The notes under the pieces: generated by a model
The model's database searches: none
Seen by the model: only the letters and a program-made list of their open reading frames with translations
What the model was told of the DNA's origin: nothing
Shown here: one piece after another, positions 63,595-64,000 of the stretch
Position numbering within the stretch: the first letter of the stretch is position 1
Layout of the letters: the number at the start of each line of letters is the position of its first letter
Assembly: GCF_017104565.1 (NCBI RefSeq)
Contig: NZ_JAAGPD010000009.1
Location: 186,001 to 250,000, forward strand
Direction: 5' to 3'
DNA: 64,000 bases
Origin: Paraburkholderia sp. Tr-20389
GTDB taxonomy: Bacteria; Pseudomonadota; Gammaproteobacteria; Burkholderiales; Burkholderiaceae
Position numbers and translations under genes: made by a program

Positions 63595-64000
63595 TTACTG
63601 CGCGTGCTGTGCCGTTGCGCGCAGGTAGATCTCCACGCGACGGTTCTGCGCACGGCCTGCTTCCGTGTTGTTGTCGGCGATCGGCTGGTTCGCGCCCATG
63701 CCCGTAGCGGACAGGCGCTGAGCCGCGACGCCGTCCGTCGCGAGCTGCTGCGCCACGCTCTGCGCGCGGTTGACCGACAGCGTCTGGTTGTAAGCGGGCT
63801 GACCCGTGCTATCCGTGTGGCCCACGACTTGCGCCACCACTTCCGGGTTCTGGTTCAGCGTTTGCGCAACTTGCGACAGAACCGGCGCGAACGACGGCTT
63901 GATTGCGTAGCTGTTGGTGTCGAACGTGACCGAACTCGGGATGTTCAGCTTGAGCGAGCCGTCCGGCTGCTCGGTGATCTGCGTGCCCGTACCCTTCGTC
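63595..64000 (-). CDS. OmpA-family protein, C-terminal part (runs off window)
   Basis: The last 134 residues of an outer-membrane protein with an OmpA C-terminal peptidoglycan-binding domain. KLNIPSSVTFDTNSYAIKP opens the domain and VVGHTDSTGQPAYNQTLSVN contains the conserved HTDS/TG site; NRAQSVAQQL and QNRRVEIYL complete the motif. The residues immediately before (TGTQITEQPDGS) are typical of YiaD/Pal-related lipoproteins. The N-terminus lies beyond the right edge, so lipobox or barrel cannot be judged. Confidence 0.9.
   Translation of the reverse strand, partial: TKGTGTQITEQPDGSLKLNIPSSVTFDTNSYAIKPSFAPVLSQVAQTLNQNPEVVAQVVGHTDSTGQPAYNQTLSVNRAQSVAQQLATDGVAAQRLSATGMGANQPIADNNTEAGRAQNRRVEIYLRATAQHAQ

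Overview
The window looks like a chromosomal segment of a Burkholderiaceae beta-proteobacterium, most likely Paraburkholderia or a close relative. The evidence is high G+C with strong G/C-ending codon use, a cysB-cysI-DUF934-cysHDN-cysG cluster, lptFG divergent to pepA-holC, a btu/cob block, panC-panD-scpA-DUF3460, tamAB and metG. It is almost entirely coding. No tRNA, rRNA, CRISPR array, transposase or phage gene was seen.

Layout. 0-0.7 kb: an isoaspartyl methyltransferase-like gene. 0.9-8.6 kb: a sugar operon with a LacI regulator (18-bp palindromic operator just upstream), an RbsA/RbsC/RbsB-type ABC importer, a sugar phosphate isomerase-like TIM barrel and a Gfo/Idh/MocA dehydrogenase; the substrate is unknown. 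8.6-11.7 kb: a small conserved hypothetical, a TPR/GT9-like protein and an amino-acid-type binding protein. 11.7-19.1 kb: assimilatory sulfate reduction, CysB divergent to the cys operon. 19.2-26.5 kb: class A beta-lactamase, CbiX, LptG/LptF, PepA, HolC, a His-rich DUF2486 protein and a cytochrome c. 26.6-33.6 kb: IlvD with a divergent LysR regulator, Lgt, a SIMPL protein, an EVE protein, 6S RNA, ZapA and a ZapB-like coiled coil. 33.8-45.5 kb: cobalamin uptake and late cobalamin assembly, headed by a cobalamin riboswitch. 45.6-54.1 kb: DoxX, a TPR/GT9-like protein, a thioesterase, an orphan ParA-type ATPase, PanD, PanC, ScpA, DUF3460 and TamA. 54.1-64 kb: TamB, an HMW1C-like (GT41) glycosyltransferase, MetG and the C-terminal part of an OmpA-family protein running off the right edge.

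The most unusual signal is non-coding. A dispersed, hairpin-rich repeat of about 320 bp occurs five times: two tail-to-tail inverted pairs (4533-5240 and 30387-31112) and one solo copy near 20323-20434. Its main 14-bp hairpin stays perfectly paired even where the arm sequence differs. Four of the five copies face the 3' end of a neighbouring gene in the same relative orientation. The flanking genes show a composition gradient: T/G-rich third positions on the left and A/C-rich on the right of the + strand, fading with distance. It holds even where the right-hand gene is transcribed in the other direction, so it looks strand-related rather than a codon preference. This is the main candidate for an undescribed phenomenon here.

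The genes work together as blocks: reductive sulfur assimilation plus siroheme supply; corrinoid uptake and nucleotide-loop assembly under B12 feedback; and envelope biogenesis (LptFG, Lgt, TamAB, OmpA).
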